A DNA stretch of 57,822 bases from Accumulibacter sp. (GCA_031266435.1 JAISAZ010000100.1:1-57822), one strand, 5' to 3'. Positions 27,891-39,154 are shown, numbered from the stretch's first letter. A program made the numbers and translations. Notes: a model not told the origin generated them from the sequence alone.

Positions 27891-29929
27891 TGGCACGCCA
27901 CAAAATGCGTCTCTGAAATCGCACGCAGCGGAGGGACGGCTTCGGCGCACTCGCGCGTCGCGTGCGGGCAGCGCGGATGAAAGTGGCAGCCTTTCGGCGG
28001 TGTCACCGGCGACGGCGCTTCGCCGGAAAGACGGGCGGACGCCTGAAGCGTCGAATTCGCGGGGGCGAGATCCACGCGCGGGATCGCGGCAATCAGCGCT
28101 TGGGTATAGGGGTGGAGCGGCGCGCGAAGCACCTCCCCCGCGTCCCCGCTTTCGACGATGCGACCGAGGTACATCACGGCGACTTCGTGCGCGAGATGCG
28201 CCGCCACCGCGAAGTTGTGCGTGATGAAAAGATAAGCGAGACCCATCTCGTCCTGGAGCGACTTCAAGAGATTGAGGATCTGTGCCTGTACGGACACGTC
28301 GAGCGCCGACGTCGGCTCGTCGCAGATGATCAGTTCGGGCTGGACGGCGATCGCACGCGCAATCGCAATGCGCTGGCGTTGGCCGCCGGAGAATTCGTGC
28401 GGATATCTGAGTTCGCTGCCGCGAGGCAGGCCGACCTCGTCGAGCAGCGCCGCGATCATTCCCGCCGTTTCAGCCATTCCGGCATTCCCCCTCCTCTCGC
28501 CCCCCACGGCGCCCAGCGCTTCGATCCCCTCGGCAATGATTTCGCCGACCGGCATTCGCGGGTCGAGCGAGCCGAAGGGGTCCTGGAAAATCATCTGCAA
28601 ACGACGGCGCATCGCGCGCAGCGCTCCAGAGGATCGAGCGTCGAGCGCGCGTCCGTCGATCTCGATGCGACCGCCGCTCGGCGGGACCAGATGGAGAATC
28701 GCTTTACCGACCGTCGTTTTTCCGCACCCGGACTCTCCGACGAGGACGAGCGTCCGTCCGCGTTCGAGTTGGAACGACACGCCGTCGACGGCTTTGACGT
28801 GCGCGGCGACGCGCCGGAAAAGCCCTTTGCGGATCGGGAAATGCACGCGCAAATCGTAGACCGCGAGCAGCGGGGGCGTCGAATCGGCGGGACTCCCCAC
28901 GGGCACGCAATCCGGCGTTGGGGGGATGGCTCCAAGCCGCACGCCGAAGGGTTCGCCGACGGCGTCGTTTCGCGCCGCGTGGCAGCGGACGCGGCAGCCA
29001 CTGGCTTTGACCGTCCATTCCGGCGGAACCTCGCGGCAAATCTCGCTTGCGAAGGAACAGCGCGCGGCGAAACGGCAGCCCTTCGGCATCCGCGCGAGCG
29101 GCGGCACCTGACCGGGAATCGTTTCGAGCCGGGATCGCGCGCCGTCGGGGAGCGCGGCGAAGAGTTTTTTCGTGTAGGGATGGCGCGGCGCGTCGAAAAA
29201 AACTTCGCTCGGCGCTTCTTCGACGATTTCTCCGGCGTACATGACGCCGACGCGGTGCGCGACGCTTCTGGCGACGCCAAGGTCGTGCGTGATCAGGAGG
29301 ATGCCCATCCCGCGCTCTTTTTGCAGACCGACGAGAAGATCGAGGATCTGCGCCTGTATCGTCACGTCGAGCGACGTTGTCGGCTCGTCGGCGATCAGGA
29401 GTTTCGGATTCGCGGCCAGCGCGATCGCCACCATCACGCGCTGCTTCATTCCGCCGGAAAGCTGGAAGGGGTATTCGCCCATGCGGCGCTTCGCGTCGGA
29501 AATCCCGACGGCGTTCAGAAGGCCGAGCGCGCGGGTCGCCGCCGCTTCAGCGGAAAGATCAAGGTGTCGTTCGAGGACTTCGCCGATCTGCCGTCCGACC
29601 GTCAGCACCGGATTGAGGCTGCTCGACGGTTCCTGGAAAATCATCGACATTCCTCCGCCGCGCACGCGGCGCATCTCTTTTTCCGGCCATTGCAGGAGGT
29701 CGCTCCCTTCGAAGCGAACGCTCCCGCCGAGAATGCGGCCGGCCTGCGGGAGGAGGCGCAAGAGTGACAGCGCCGTCACCGATTTTCCGCAGCCGGACTC
29801 GCCGATCAGCGCGAGCGTCTCGCCTGCGTTCACGACGAAAGAAACGCCCGAAATCGCGGTCATCGTCTCTTTTCCGGAGACGAAGCCGACGGAAAGCTCG
29901 TCGACGGCAAGGAGCGGCGCGTCGCTCAT
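27869..29929 (-). CDS. oligopeptide/dipeptide-type ABC transporter, fused tandem ATPase (OppD-OppF-like)
   Basis: 686 aa; two full ABC ATPase modules (GESGCGKSVT...LSGGMKQRV; GESGCGKTTVGK...FSGGQRQRI) each with an oligopeptide C-terminal domain. Confidence 0.93.
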   Translation of the reverse strand: MSDAPLLAVDELSVGFVSGKETMTAISGVSFVVNAGETLALIGESGCGKSVTALSLLRLLPQAGRILGGSVRFEGSDLLQWPEKEMRRVRGGGMSMIFQEPSSSLNPVLTVGRQIGEVLERHLDLSAEAAATRALGLLNAVGISDAKRRMGEYPFQLSGGMKQRVMVAIALAANPKLLIADEPTTSLDVTIQAQILDLLVGLQKERGMGILLITHDLGVARSVAHRVGVMYAGEIVEEAPSEVFFDAPRHPYTKKLFAALPDGARSRLETIPGQVPPLARMPKGCRFAARCSFASEICREVPPEWTVKASGCRVRCHAARNDAVGEPFGVRLGAIPPTPDCVPVGSPADSTPPLLAVYDLRVHFPIRKGLFRRVAAHVKAVDGVSFQLERGRTLVLVGESGCGKTTVGKAILHLVPPSGGRIEIDGRALDARSSGALRAMRRRLQMIFQDPFGSLDPRMPVGEIIAEGIEALGAVGGERRGNAGMAETAGMIAALLDEVGLPRGSELRYPHEFSGGQRQRIAIARAIAVQPELIICDEPTSALDVSVQAQILNLLKSLQDEMGLAYLFITHNFAVAAHLAHEVAVMYLGRIVESGDAGEVLRAPLHPYTQALIAAIPRVDLAPANSTLQASARLSGEAPSPVTPPKGCHFHPRCPHATRECAEAVPPLRAISETHFVACHLQRTED

Positions 29930-31374
29930 CCCGCGCGCCTCGGGTCGAGCGCGTCGCGCACGGCGTCCGCGAACAGATTGGCGGAGAGTACGAGCGCGAG
30001 CATCGAGACGAAGGCCGAGGCCAGCGACCACCAGACGATCGGGTCGCGCGCGAGTTCCATCCGCGCGTTGTTGATCATCGTCCCAAAGCTGATCATCGTC
30101 GGGTCGACGCCGATGCCGATATACGACAGCACGGCTTCGGCAAGCACGAGGCTCGAAAAATCCATGACAAGCGCGATGACGACGATGTGCGTCAGATTCG
30201 GCAGGATATGCCGGAGCAGGATGCGCGCGTGGCCGACGCCGAAAGCCTGCGCGGCCTGGATGTATTCGAGTTCGCGCAGTTTCAGCGTTTCTCCGCGCAA
30301 GAGGCGGCACAGGCTCGTCCAGCTCGTCAGCCCCAGGATTCCGCAGAGCGCGAGCAGGCGCACGTCGGCCCTTTCCGCTGCGGTGACGAACCATTGCGGA
30401 TGCGTGTCGATGACGACTTCCATCATCAGCACCGCCGCGGCGATCAGGAGGACGCCGGGGATCGAACTCAGGGTCGTGTAGACGTATTGGATCACGTCGT
30501 CTATCCACCCGCGAAAATAGCCGGCGAAAATGCCGAGCACGATCGCCAGCGGCAGCATCGCCAGCGTCGTCACGAGGCCGATGACGAGCGCCGTGCGAAC
30601 GCTTTTCAGGATTTGGTAGAAAACGTCCTGCCCGACTTTGTCCGTGCCGAGGACGTGGTAATCGACACACAGGAAGACGATCGGCGCGAGGAGTACGAGC
30701 GCGGCGCCGACGACGCCGAGGACGGCGTTCCAGGAAAATTCGGTCTCTCCGCGCCAGATCGCTTTCCAGGCGCACCCAAGCGACAAATCCACGCCAGCTT
30801 TGTCTTTCGCGCCCCGGCGCGCGAGCGTGTACGCCGTTCCGAGCGCGAAGAGCGCGAAGAGCGCGGCGGCAAACGCCTCGGCGACGAGAATTTTTTTCAA
30901 AATGTCCCGACCTCGTCCCGCCTCGTCCTCACCCAGGTGCGCGCCGCCGAAGAGAAGGCGCGGAAAATCGCGCACACCGCGCGAAACCCCGGCACCGCCG
31001 CGCGTTTCGAGCGTCTCTTTTGCGTACGAGCGCGTCGCCAGCGGCGCGGAATAGGTTTTTTCGTTGCGCTCTTTGAGCGGCGCGGCGATCGCGTCGAGGA
31101 GCGAAAGCGCTTCGACGGCATAGACCGCGCTCTGCCCAGGCGCTGTGGCGTCGAGACGTTTTCGGTAATGCAGGGAATCCAGAAGGCCGACGGCGACGAA
31201 GAGCGCGAGAATCGTCGCGGCGGCAACGCCGGGACGGTTTCGTCCGATGCGGCGCCACGCCGCGCGCGCGAGGGGATTTTTCTTCGACGAGACGCCCAAG
31301 GCGACCGCCGAGGCGACGAGCAGCCAGACGAGAAGGTCGGAGAGAAGCGGTACCGGGACGAAGCGCATGGTCAT
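29926..31374 (-). CDS. peptide ABC transporter permease (OppC-like) with long N-terminal region
   Basis: 482 aa; BPD_transp_1-type C-terminal half; start set at the ATG overlapping the oppB stop. Confidence 0.88.
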   Translation of the reverse strand: MTMRFVPVPLLSDLLVWLLVASAVALGVSSKKNPLARAAWRRIGRNRPGVAAATILALFVAVGLLDSLHYRKRLDATAPGQSAVYAVEALSLLDAIAAPLKERNEKTYSAPLATRSYAKETLETRGGAGVSRGVRDFPRLLFGGAHLGEDEAGRGRDILKKILVAEAFAAALFALFALGTAYTLARRGAKDKAGVDLSLGCAWKAIWRGETEFSWNAVLGVVGAALVLLAPIVFLCVDYHVLGTDKVGQDVFYQILKSVRTALVIGLVTTLAMLPLAIVLGIFAGYFRGWIDDVIQYVYTTLSSIPGVLLIAAAVLMMEVVIDTHPQWFVTAAERADVRLLALCGILGLTSWTSLCRLLRGETLKLRELEYIQAAQAFGVGHARILLRHILPNLTHIVVIALVMDFSSLVLAEAVLSYIGIGVDPTMISFGTMINNARMELARDPIVWWSLASAFVSMLALVLSANLFADAVRDALDPRRAG

Positions 31375-32348
31375 TCGAGCCGGATGCGCGGGTCGACGAG
31401 AACGTAGGAGATATCGGTCAAGACGAGGCCGACGATGTAGAGGACCGACCCGATGAAGACCATCGCGCGGACGATGGAAAAATCCTGCGCGCGGATCGCG
31501 TCGATCGTATAGCTGCCCAGCCCCGGAATCCCGAAAAACGATTCGGTCAGCAGGGATCCCATGAAGAGGAGCGGGATCACGACGACAACGCCCGTCAGGA
31601 TCGGGATCAGCGCATTCTTCAGCACGTGCCGGAAGAGGACGACGGCCTCCGAAAGCCCCTTGGCGCGCGCCGTGCGGACGTAGTCCTTGCCGATTTCTTC
31701 GAGGAAAAAAGCGCGATACAGGCGCGTCGACGCGCCGATCCCCGAAACGACGCCGATCACGACCGGCAGGACGAGGAACTTCCAGGCGTCGAGTCCGGCG
31801 GCGTAGCCCGAAATCGGGACGAGCCGCCAGAGCCGGCTGACGAGGTATTGCCCGCCGATGATGTAAAACAGCCCCGAAATCGACATCATTGCAACGCAAA
31901 GAACGACGCCCCAGAAGTCGAGGCGGCTCGCCCGAAAAAACACGAGCACGAGCGCGAAGATTACGGCGACGAAAATGCCGAGAAGGAAGGTCGGAACGGC
32001 GACGGCGAGCGACGGCCCCATCCGGGACGCGATTTCCTTTGAAATATCGCGTCCGTCCTCGGCGCGTCCGAAGTCGCCGACGAAGAGCCGCGCCGACTTG
32101 GTGAAAAAAATCGTGTCGGTCAGAACCCCCGCGCCCGACGCCTGACGGTTCATGAAAAGAGGCTTGTCGTACCCGCGCTCGATCTTCCATTTGTCGATCG
32201 CTTCCTGCGTCACGCGCCGGATGCCCAACTGCATGCGCGCCATGTCGTCGGGCGTATTGACGACGAAAAACAAGGTAAAAGTGATGATATTCACGCCGAT
32301 CAGGATCGGAATCGCGTAAAGCAGTCGGCGGACGAGGTAGGCAAACAT
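31371..32348 (-). CDS. peptide ABC transporter permease (OppB-like)
   Basis: 325 aa; MFAYLVRRLLYAIPILIGVNIITF. Confidence 0.92.
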   Translation of the reverse strand: MFAYLVRRLLYAIPILIGVNIITFTLFFVVNTPDDMARMQLGIRRVTQEAIDKWKIERGYDKPLFMNRQASGAGVLTDTIFFTKSARLFVGDFGRAEDGRDISKEIASRMGPSLAVAVPTFLLGIFVAVIFALVLVFFRASRLDFWGVVLCVAMMSISGLFYIIGGQYLVSRLWRLVPISGYAAGLDAWKFLVLPVVIGVVSGIGASTRLYRAFFLEEIGKDYVRTARAKGLSEAVVLFRHVLKNALIPILTGVVVVIPLLFMGSLLTESFFGIPGLGSYTIDAIRAQDFSIVRAMVFIGSVLYIVGLVLTDISYVLVDPRIRLE

Positions 32349-34565
32349 TCAGGCGCTCCGGTTCCGCTCGGCATCGCCGCACGCGGTCGCGCGCTCCCGG
32401 CGTCGATAAACGATCATCGCCGGGTAAAGCGCAGCGGCGAACGCGATGCCGACCAGGGCCAGCGGCCAGACAACCGGGATATTCCATTCGCGCCGCCGTT
32501 CCGCGCGTTGCGCGACGTCGATGCGCTGATATTTGAGGGTATTGTTGGCGACATTGTTCGGTTTTCGGTTGTGGAGCCAAGCGTGCGCGAGCGTGTAGGT
32601 TTTCGGATGGAAGCCGAAGACCCACGGCGCGTCGTTTTGCAGGATGCGGTTCATCCGGTCGATGATTTTCAGGCGTTCGGGCGTATTGTCCATGTCTTTC
32701 ATCGTGGCGAAAAGGCGGTCGAATTCCGCGTTGGCGTAGTTCGACTTGTTCTCACCGCCGCGAAGCAAGACGCCTTCGTTCCCCGAAAGGAGAAAGAAAA
32801 AGTTCTCCGGGTCGGGGTAGTCCGCGTTCCATCCGAGGTAAAAAAGCTGCACGGACCCCTTGTTCAATTTGTCCTGAAAGCGGTTGAAATCGGTCGAGCG
32901 CACGACGAGCTGGACGTTGATCCGCGCGAAGCAGCGCGTCAGCCAGTCGAGCCGCGACTTGTCCCCCATGCCGCCGACCGTCGTATCGAGATTGAGCACG
33001 AGCGGCTCGCCGGTTTTCGCGTCGCGCCCGCTCGGCCAGCCTGCCTCGGCCAAAAGCCTCCGGGCTTCTTCGATCGGTTTGCGCCGCGCGTGCCCGCTGC
33101 TCCAATCGTAAACGACGCGGTTGATTCCCTCCTCGCCTTCATGAAAACCGAAAATCCCCGGAGGCAAGGGCGTCATCGCCGGAATTCCACGACCGTTCAT
33201 GAAAATCGAGATGAACTCCTCTTGGTCGATCGCGATCGACACGGCCTGACGCAGCTTGCGCGCGCGTTCCGCGCCGACGCCGGCGCCGCTCCCGCCGACG
33301 AGCGGGTCGGCGAGATTGAAACCCATGTAGAAAGTCGAGGCGTCCACGGACGTCAGCAGCCGGATTCCCCGCGCTTCCATTTCATCCGAGAGCTGTACGT
33401 CGCCGCCGACGTTCAGGCGGACGGCCTGGTCGAAGCTGTCCGACGAGATTCCAGACGCGTCGTAGTAGCCCTGCAAAAATTTGTTCCAATACGGAATCCC
33501 CTCTCTTTCGCGCGTAAACACGGCCTTGTCGATGAAGGGCAAGGCACGACCGCAATCGGCGAGAAACCCCGCTTCCGCGTCGCCGTCGGCGCCTTCGCAG
33601 GGGTAGGTCTCCCCGTGGAAGTTCGGGTTGCGTTCGAGCGTCATGCGCCGGTTCGGGTCGTTCTCGGTCAACATATAAGGCCCCGTGCCGACCGGGTACC
33701 AGTCGAGCGTCAGATTCCTTTCCGCCATCCCCGGCTGGCTGTAAAACTTGTCCGCCTCGCGCGGGACCGGCGCGAAAAAAGGCATCGCCAGCCAATAAAG
33801 AAACTGCGGATACCTGCCCCGCAGCTTCACGCGCCAGGTGTAGCGGTCGACGCGCGTCACGCCTTCGAGCGGATAAGCGTCGAGGTCGATCCAGACATTC
33901 GCGGGCAGCGTCTTCGCGTCGCGTTGCAGGCTCTCGCCGAGTTCCTTCAATCCGACGATGTGTCCGGCCATCAGCCCGAAAATCGGCGAATGCAGGCGCG
34001 GATGCGCCAGCCGCTTGATCTGATAGATGTAATCGTCCGCCGTCAGTTCGCGGCTCCCGGTCCGCTCAAAGTCCGCGATCGCGTCGATCCCGGCAAGTTT
34101 CTTCTCGTCGAGCGCGTCGTACACGAGCCGCCCGTCGGCGTCGACGGCGAACGCCGGATGCGGCTGATAAAGAATTCCGGGGCGTATACGGACTTCATAG
34201 ACGCTCGAAGCGATCCGCCCCGAAGGCGCATCGTCCGGCAGGCGCAAACCGGACGCATCGTAATATTCGGGTTTCGGCACCGAAACCGCTGTCCCGGGAA
34301 TCAAGTCGTAAGGACGCTTCAGATAATGGTATTGCAGCGGCGGTTCGTAGATCTGCGCGGTAAAAACGCTTTCGTCCTCGACGTAGGATTGCACGGGGTC
34401 GAGGTGCTTCGGCCGCCCGACGAAGGCGGAATAGAGGATGTTCTGATCCCTTTCCGACAGAGGATACGGGTCGTTCCGCTCGCTGCCGCAAGCCGCGACG
34501 AAGACGAGCAGACACAGTAGAAGCGAGCGAAAAAACCCCCTGAACGGCCTGGACGATTTGGACAT
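32349..34565 (-). CDS. peptide ABC transporter substrate-binding lipoprotein (SBP family 5)
   Basis: 738 aa; lipobox LLVFVAACGS; family 5 motifs; start moved to 34565 because the longer ORF includes non-coding upstream sequence. Confidence 0.9.
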   Translation of the reverse strand: MSKSSRPFRGFFRSLLLCLLVFVAACGSERNDPYPLSERDQNILYSAFVGRPKHLDPVQSYVEDESVFTAQIYEPPLQYHYLKRPYDLIPGTAVSVPKPEYYDASGLRLPDDAPSGRIASSVYEVRIRPGILYQPHPAFAVDADGRLVYDALDEKKLAGIDAIADFERTGSRELTADDYIYQIKRLAHPRLHSPIFGLMAGHIVGLKELGESLQRDAKTLPANVWIDLDAYPLEGVTRVDRYTWRVKLRGRYPQFLYWLAMPFFAPVPREADKFYSQPGMAERNLTLDWYPVGTGPYMLTENDPNRRMTLERNPNFHGETYPCEGADGDAEAGFLADCGRALPFIDKAVFTREREGIPYWNKFLQGYYDASGISSDSFDQAVRLNVGGDVQLSDEMEARGIRLLTSVDASTFYMGFNLADPLVGGSGAGVGAERARKLRQAVSIAIDQEEFISIFMNGRGIPAMTPLPPGIFGFHEGEEGINRVVYDWSSGHARRKPIEEARRLLAEAGWPSGRDAKTGEPLVLNLDTTVGGMGDKSRLDWLTRCFARINVQLVVRSTDFNRFQDKLNKGSVQLFYLGWNADYPDPENFFFLLSGNEGVLLRGGENKSNYANAEFDRLFATMKDMDNTPERLKIIDRMNRILQNDAPWVFGFHPKTYTLAHAWLHNRKPNNVANNTLKYQRIDVAQRAERRREWNIPVVWPLALVGIAFAAALYPAMIVYRRRERATACGDAERNRSA

Positions 34566-34739
34566 AGGGCGAAGTTTAGCGCGAAGCACCGATTTTTTTC
34601 GACCGAAAGGCGATTTGAGCATTTCATGAGAGAATCCGGTTTCGAGATATAATACCGTCCAAATCAAAACAAGCTTTACCGGAAACTTGCAGAAGAATTT
34701 CCGGAAACCTTCCGTAAATTCATTGTCATTGGAGACTAC

Positions 34740-35540
34740 ATGGGATTCCTTGCCGACAAACGCATCCTGCTTACCGGCGTGCTGTCGAAATACTCGATCG
34801 CCTACGGTATCGCCAAAGCCTGCCATCGTGAAGGCGCCCAACTCGCGTTCACGTATCAGAATGAGCGTTTTCTGGACCGCATCAAAAAATTCGCGGAAGA
34901 ATTCGACAGCTCTAGCGTCTTCGAATGCGATGTATCGAGCGACGCCCAGATCGACAAACTCTTTTCCGACCTGGCGGCGCATTGGGACGGCCTCGACGGG
35001 CTTGTGCATTCGATCGCCTACGCGCCGAACGATGCGATCACGGGCGACTTTCTGGACGGCCTGTCGCGTGAGTCCTTCCGTATCGCGCACGACGTTTCGT
35101 CCTACAGCTACCCCGCGCTCGCCAAGGCGGCGCGCCCTCTGTTGCTGAAGGGACGTAATCCGGCGCTCCTGACGCTGACCTACCTCGGCGCCGAACGCAC
35201 GATGCCGAATTACAACACGATGGGGCTTGCCAAGGCCAGCCTCGAAGCCGCGACCCGCTACCTCGCGTTCTGCCTCGGCCCGCAGGGGATACGCGCCAAC
35301 GCTGTGTCGGCTGGTCCGATCAAGACGCTCGCCGCCTCCGGGATCGGCGACTTTGGAAAATTGCTGGCGTACAACGCGCACAACGCCCCGATACGCCGCA
35401 ACATCACGATCGAAGAAGTCGGCAACGTCGTAGCCTTCCTGCTCTCCGACCTGGCGAGCGGCATAACCGGAGAAATCCTTTTCGTCGACGGCGGTTTGAA
35501 CACGACGGCGCTCGGAAACTCCGACCCGCTCCCGACCTGA
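34740..35540 (+). CDS. fabI: enoyl-[acyl-carrier-protein] reductase (NADH) FabI
   Basis: 266 aa; [40 protein letters not shown]. Confidence 0.97.
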   Translation: MGFLADKRILLTGVLSKYSIAYGIAKACHREGAQLAFTYQNERFLDRIKKFAEEFDSSSVFECDVSSDAQIDKLFSDLAAHWDGLDGLVHSIAYAPNDAITGDFLDGLSRESFRIAHDVSSYSYPALAKAARPLLLKGRNPALLTLTYLGAERTMPNYNTMGLAKASLEAATRYLAFCLGPQGIRANAVSAGPIKTLAASGIGDFGKLLAYNAHNAPIRRNITIEEVGNVVAFLLSDLASGITGEILFVDGGLNTTALGNSDPLPT

Positions 35541-35864
35541 CGCCGTTTCAGGGGACAGGAGACAGAGGACAGGAGACAGAGAAATATGCGGCGCAAAGCG
35601 CCGGAAAATAATCTGTCTCCCGTCTCCTGATTCCTGAACCCTGATAGGGCACGGCACGCCGTGCCCCTACGGGAGACCACGCTGGACACCGGGTTTCGCT
35701 CCGATGTTGGGCATCGCTGCGCTCACCCCAACCTATACTTGGTGGGGTTTCGTCACCCCGGCGGCGAAGCCGCCGCTCACCGATCTGATTCCTGATACCT
35801 GATTCCTGATCCCTGAGGCCGAAGGCCGTTCTGTCCTCTGTCCTCTGTCTTCTGTCCTCTGACT
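35541..35864. repeat. intergenic composite repeats between convergent fabI and ppiD
   Basis: GACAGGAGACAGAGG tract plus CGGCGCaaaGCGCCG hairpin on the fabI side; 28-bp-type palindrome at 35644-35670; CTGATTCCTGATACC repeats; GGCCgaaGGCC hairpin plus CTGTCCTCTGTC tract on the ppiD side. Confidence 0.9.
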
Positions 35865-37760
35865 TCAATCTTCCTGAGTGCTCAGTTTCGACTTTTCGAT
35901 CTTGACGGGGTAACGCTTGCGCAGATTGTCCATGAAAGCGGACAGATCCCGCTGGGCGACGAGCGTACCGTATTCGCGCCGGATACCCTGGACGAGTTCG
36001 CTTTCGAGTTTTTCGGGCGTCGTCGTCTTGACGACCTTGAAAATCGTATAGCCCGCGCCGTCGGTCAAGCCCACGTAGGCCGGCAAACTCCCCGAATCGA
36101 CTTTGAAAATCGCCTTGGTCGCGTTCTCCGTAAAACCGGCCGGCGCCCTGCTGCGCGCGACGGTCTTGACAGGCGACCACGCCAGCTTGGCCTCGTCGCC
36201 TTTTTTGAGCGCATCGAGCCGCTCTTCGCCCGCTTTTTGAGCCAGTTCCAACGCGCCCCGCAAACGCAAGCGTTCTTCGATCTCCTTTTTCACGCTTTCC
36301 AGAGGCTTCAGACTCGCGGGCGTGTGCTCGACGACACGCGCGGTGAGAAGCGTCCCCGGCGAGATTTCGATCGTTTCGGTATTCTGCTTCATCCGAATCG
36401 CGTCTTCCGAAAAAAGCCGATTGAGGAGTTTATCGTTCGCCAGCGGACCCAAAGCCGCCGGATTTTCACGCTTCCTTGAAAACCAGTCGGTCTTTTTCAG
36501 TTCGAGCTTGAAGTTCTCGGCGACGGGCTGGAGGCTGTCCGACTGTTCGTAGACCATATTGCTGAAAGATTCCGCGGTCTCGGCAAACTTTCTCGCGGCG
36601 GCTTGCTGTTTGAGTTCGTTTTCGATCTCCGCGCGAACTTCGGCAAAAGCCCGAACGCTTGCCGGCCGGATATCGATGAGCTGGATGATGTGATAACCGA
36701 AGTCGGACTCGACGATTTCGGAAATCTCGTTCTTTTTCAACGTATCGAAAACCGCGTCGGCAAAAGGTTTGACCATCGCGTCGCGCTGGAAAAAACCGAG
36801 GTCGCCGCCGCTTTTCGCCGAACCGACGTCTTCGGAATACTGCTTCGCCAGCGCGACGAATTTTTCGGGAGACTTCTTCACCTCGGTCAGGATTTTCTCG
36901 GCCTTCGCCCTGGCTTCGCCCCCCTCCTTCGCCGCTCTGATCAGGATATGCCGCGCGTGGCGTTCTTCTTCCTGCCGGTAACGGTCCGGATGCCCGTCGT
37001 ACCAAGTTTTCGCTTCGGATTCCGATAACTTGACCGTGGCAAGAATGTCTTCCTGCGAGAGCGTCAGGTATTCCACCTTGATTTGTTCGGGTTCTTCGAA
37101 AAGAGACTCGTTTTCTTCATAATACTTTTGCGCGTCGTCGTCACCGATCACGACCGACTTGAAAAAATGATCCGCGGGAATCCGGTTCTCGTGGTACGCG
37201 CGCTCTTCGAGATGGAGGCGCAAGAGATCCTCCGCCTGCGCGTTGGAAACGAAGGCCGACCGCGTCATGTCCAGGCATTGCTGGATGATCAGGTCCTCGC
37301 GCAAGGACGCCTCGAACTGGAGGCCGCTCCTCGCCAGAAACGCCTGATAGAGCGGGAGAGAGAATCTTCCACCTTGCTGGAACTGCGGCGCTCCGGCAAT
37401 GACCGAGCGCAGGACTTCGTCGTTGAGCCACAGTTTGCGGCGGTCGGCTTCCAGAAGCAACAAGCGTTGCTCGATCAGGTTGTTGAGAATGCCTTCGCGG
37501 ATGACCGGATCGTTGATCATTTCGGGTCTGAAAGCGTCTCCGTAGTCTCTCCGCATCCTATCCTGCGCGGTGTTGAGCGCTTGGTCGAACTCGAAAATCG
37601 ATATCTTCGCGTCACCGACGTTCGCGATCGTCGTCTCGGCCCCGGAGGAATTCGACAAGGAATCGACACCCCAGAAAACGAAGGGGAGAGTAATGAGCAC
37701 AACAAAAAGCTGAAGAAGAAACTTGACGATCTTCTTGTTGCTGTGGATCGCGTCGAACAT
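35865..37760 (-). CDS. ppiD: periplasmic folding chaperone PpiD (SurA_N/PpiC rotamase)
   Basis: 631 aa; MFDAIHSNKKIVKFLLQLFVVLITLPFVFWGVDS; parvulin domain ARHILIRA...FVALAKQYSEDVGSAKSGGDLGFF. Confidence 0.93.
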   Translation of the reverse strand: MFDAIHSNKKIVKFLLQLFVVLITLPFVFWGVDSLSNSSGAETTIANVGDAKISIFEFDQALNTAQDRMRRDYGDAFRPEMINDPVIREGILNNLIEQRLLLLEADRRKLWLNDEVLRSVIAGAPQFQQGGRFSLPLYQAFLARSGLQFEASLREDLIIQQCLDMTRSAFVSNAQAEDLLRLHLEERAYHENRIPADHFFKSVVIGDDDAQKYYEENESLFEEPEQIKVEYLTLSQEDILATVKLSESEAKTWYDGHPDRYRQEEERHARHILIRAAKEGGEARAKAEKILTEVKKSPEKFVALAKQYSEDVGSAKSGGDLGFFQRDAMVKPFADAVFDTLKKNEISEIVESDFGYHIIQLIDIRPASVRAFAEVRAEIENELKQQAAARKFAETAESFSNMVYEQSDSLQPVAENFKLELKKTDWFSRKRENPAALGPLANDKLLNRLFSEDAIRMKQNTETIEISPGTLLTARVVEHTPASLKPLESVKKEIEERLRLRGALELAQKAGEERLDALKKGDEAKLAWSPVKTVARSRAPAGFTENATKAIFKVDSGSLPAYVGLTDGAGYTIFKVVKTTTPEKLESELVQGIRREYGTLVAQRDLSAFMDNLRKRYPVKIEKSKLSTQED

Positions 37761-38073
37761 GTGTTCTCCAATGAGGTCGATAAACGGTCGGACTTCCCGT
37801 GCCGACGAGCAGGCCGGGGCGGAATCGTGTAAACCGCTGGAATCCTGAAATTCTAACCGCTTTGTATCGGGTATTTCAAGAAAGCATGATGGGGCTTCCT
37901 TGTCGCCTCCGCGAAGGCGACAGGCGCATGGGAGCGACCGGCGATGAAAAGGGAGGAAGGCGGGAATTCACCGCGTCATTCATTCCTCCAGAGTCTGCCG
38001 CGCTTGCGAAGACTTGAATCTCCCGCCCCGCCCTGCTCTGACTCGCTTTGACTCGGTTCAGGGCATCCGCGAA

Positions 38074-38517
<444 letters not shown>

Positions 38518-38701
38518 TCAGAAATTCCGGGGGAAAGAGAGATTTCTCCCGTCGGTTTTCGGCGCAGGGCCGCAAGTCGGACCACGCCGGATTGCTGAAA
38601 AACGCCACAAACGAGGCCGAAGGTTTTATCATGAATCCAGTCCGCCTGAATCCGGGACATGGATCACCAACCCACGCGCAATGAGTATTCAAGGAGAAAT
38701 A

Positions 38702-39154
38702 ATGAGCGAAAAATCCTCCGGCGATCACGCCAGATATCTGGAAGTCATCGAAAGCGCCCCCTTTGTCGATTTTTCGACGATCGACAAAGACGGCTTTCCA
38801 TCGACGCGCCTCATGATGAATCTGCGCAACGAAGGCCAGTTTCCGGCGCGCGGTCTGTACAAGGATGAAAAGCCCCTGACGGTCTTTTTGACGACGCACC
38901 GGGCTTCCGAAAAAATGAACGAAATCCGGCGCGACCCGAAATCCAGCCTCTATTTTTTCAACCCAACGACGTTCGGAGCGGTCTTGCTGATCGGCGAGGT
39001 CACCGTCGTTACCGACGAAGCCCTGCGGAAAGAAGCCTGGCAAAAGGATTGGGAAACACATTATTCCGATCCCAAGGACTATGTTCTTTTGCGTTTCGTC
39101 CCGATCAAACTGAAAGCCAGTGTCGGCGGCGCCACGGTCGCGGAAAATCTTTAG
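38702..39154 (+). CDS. pyridoxamine 5'-phosphate oxidase-like FMN-binding protein
   Basis: 150 aa; split-barrel pattern FVDFSTIDKDGFPSTRLMM...FLTTHRASEKMNEIRRDPKSSLYFF. Confidence 0.85.
   Translation: MSEKSSGDHARYLEVIESAPFVDFSTIDKDGFPSTRLMMNLRNEGQFPARGLYKDEKPLTVFLTTHRASEKMNEIRRDPKSSLYFFNPTTFGAVLLIGEVTVVTDEALRKEAWQKDWETHYSDPKDYVLLRFVPIKLKASVGGATVAENL

Noticed and set aside
27962-29767. 601-aa + strand ORF opposite the fused OppDF gene
   Set aside because: Antisense shadow of a clear ABC ATPase gene.
32349-35657. 1102-aa reading of the oppA frame
   Set aside because: Only the part from 34565 downwards has signal peptide, lipobox and SBP features; the rest is open by chance and overlaps fabI antisense.
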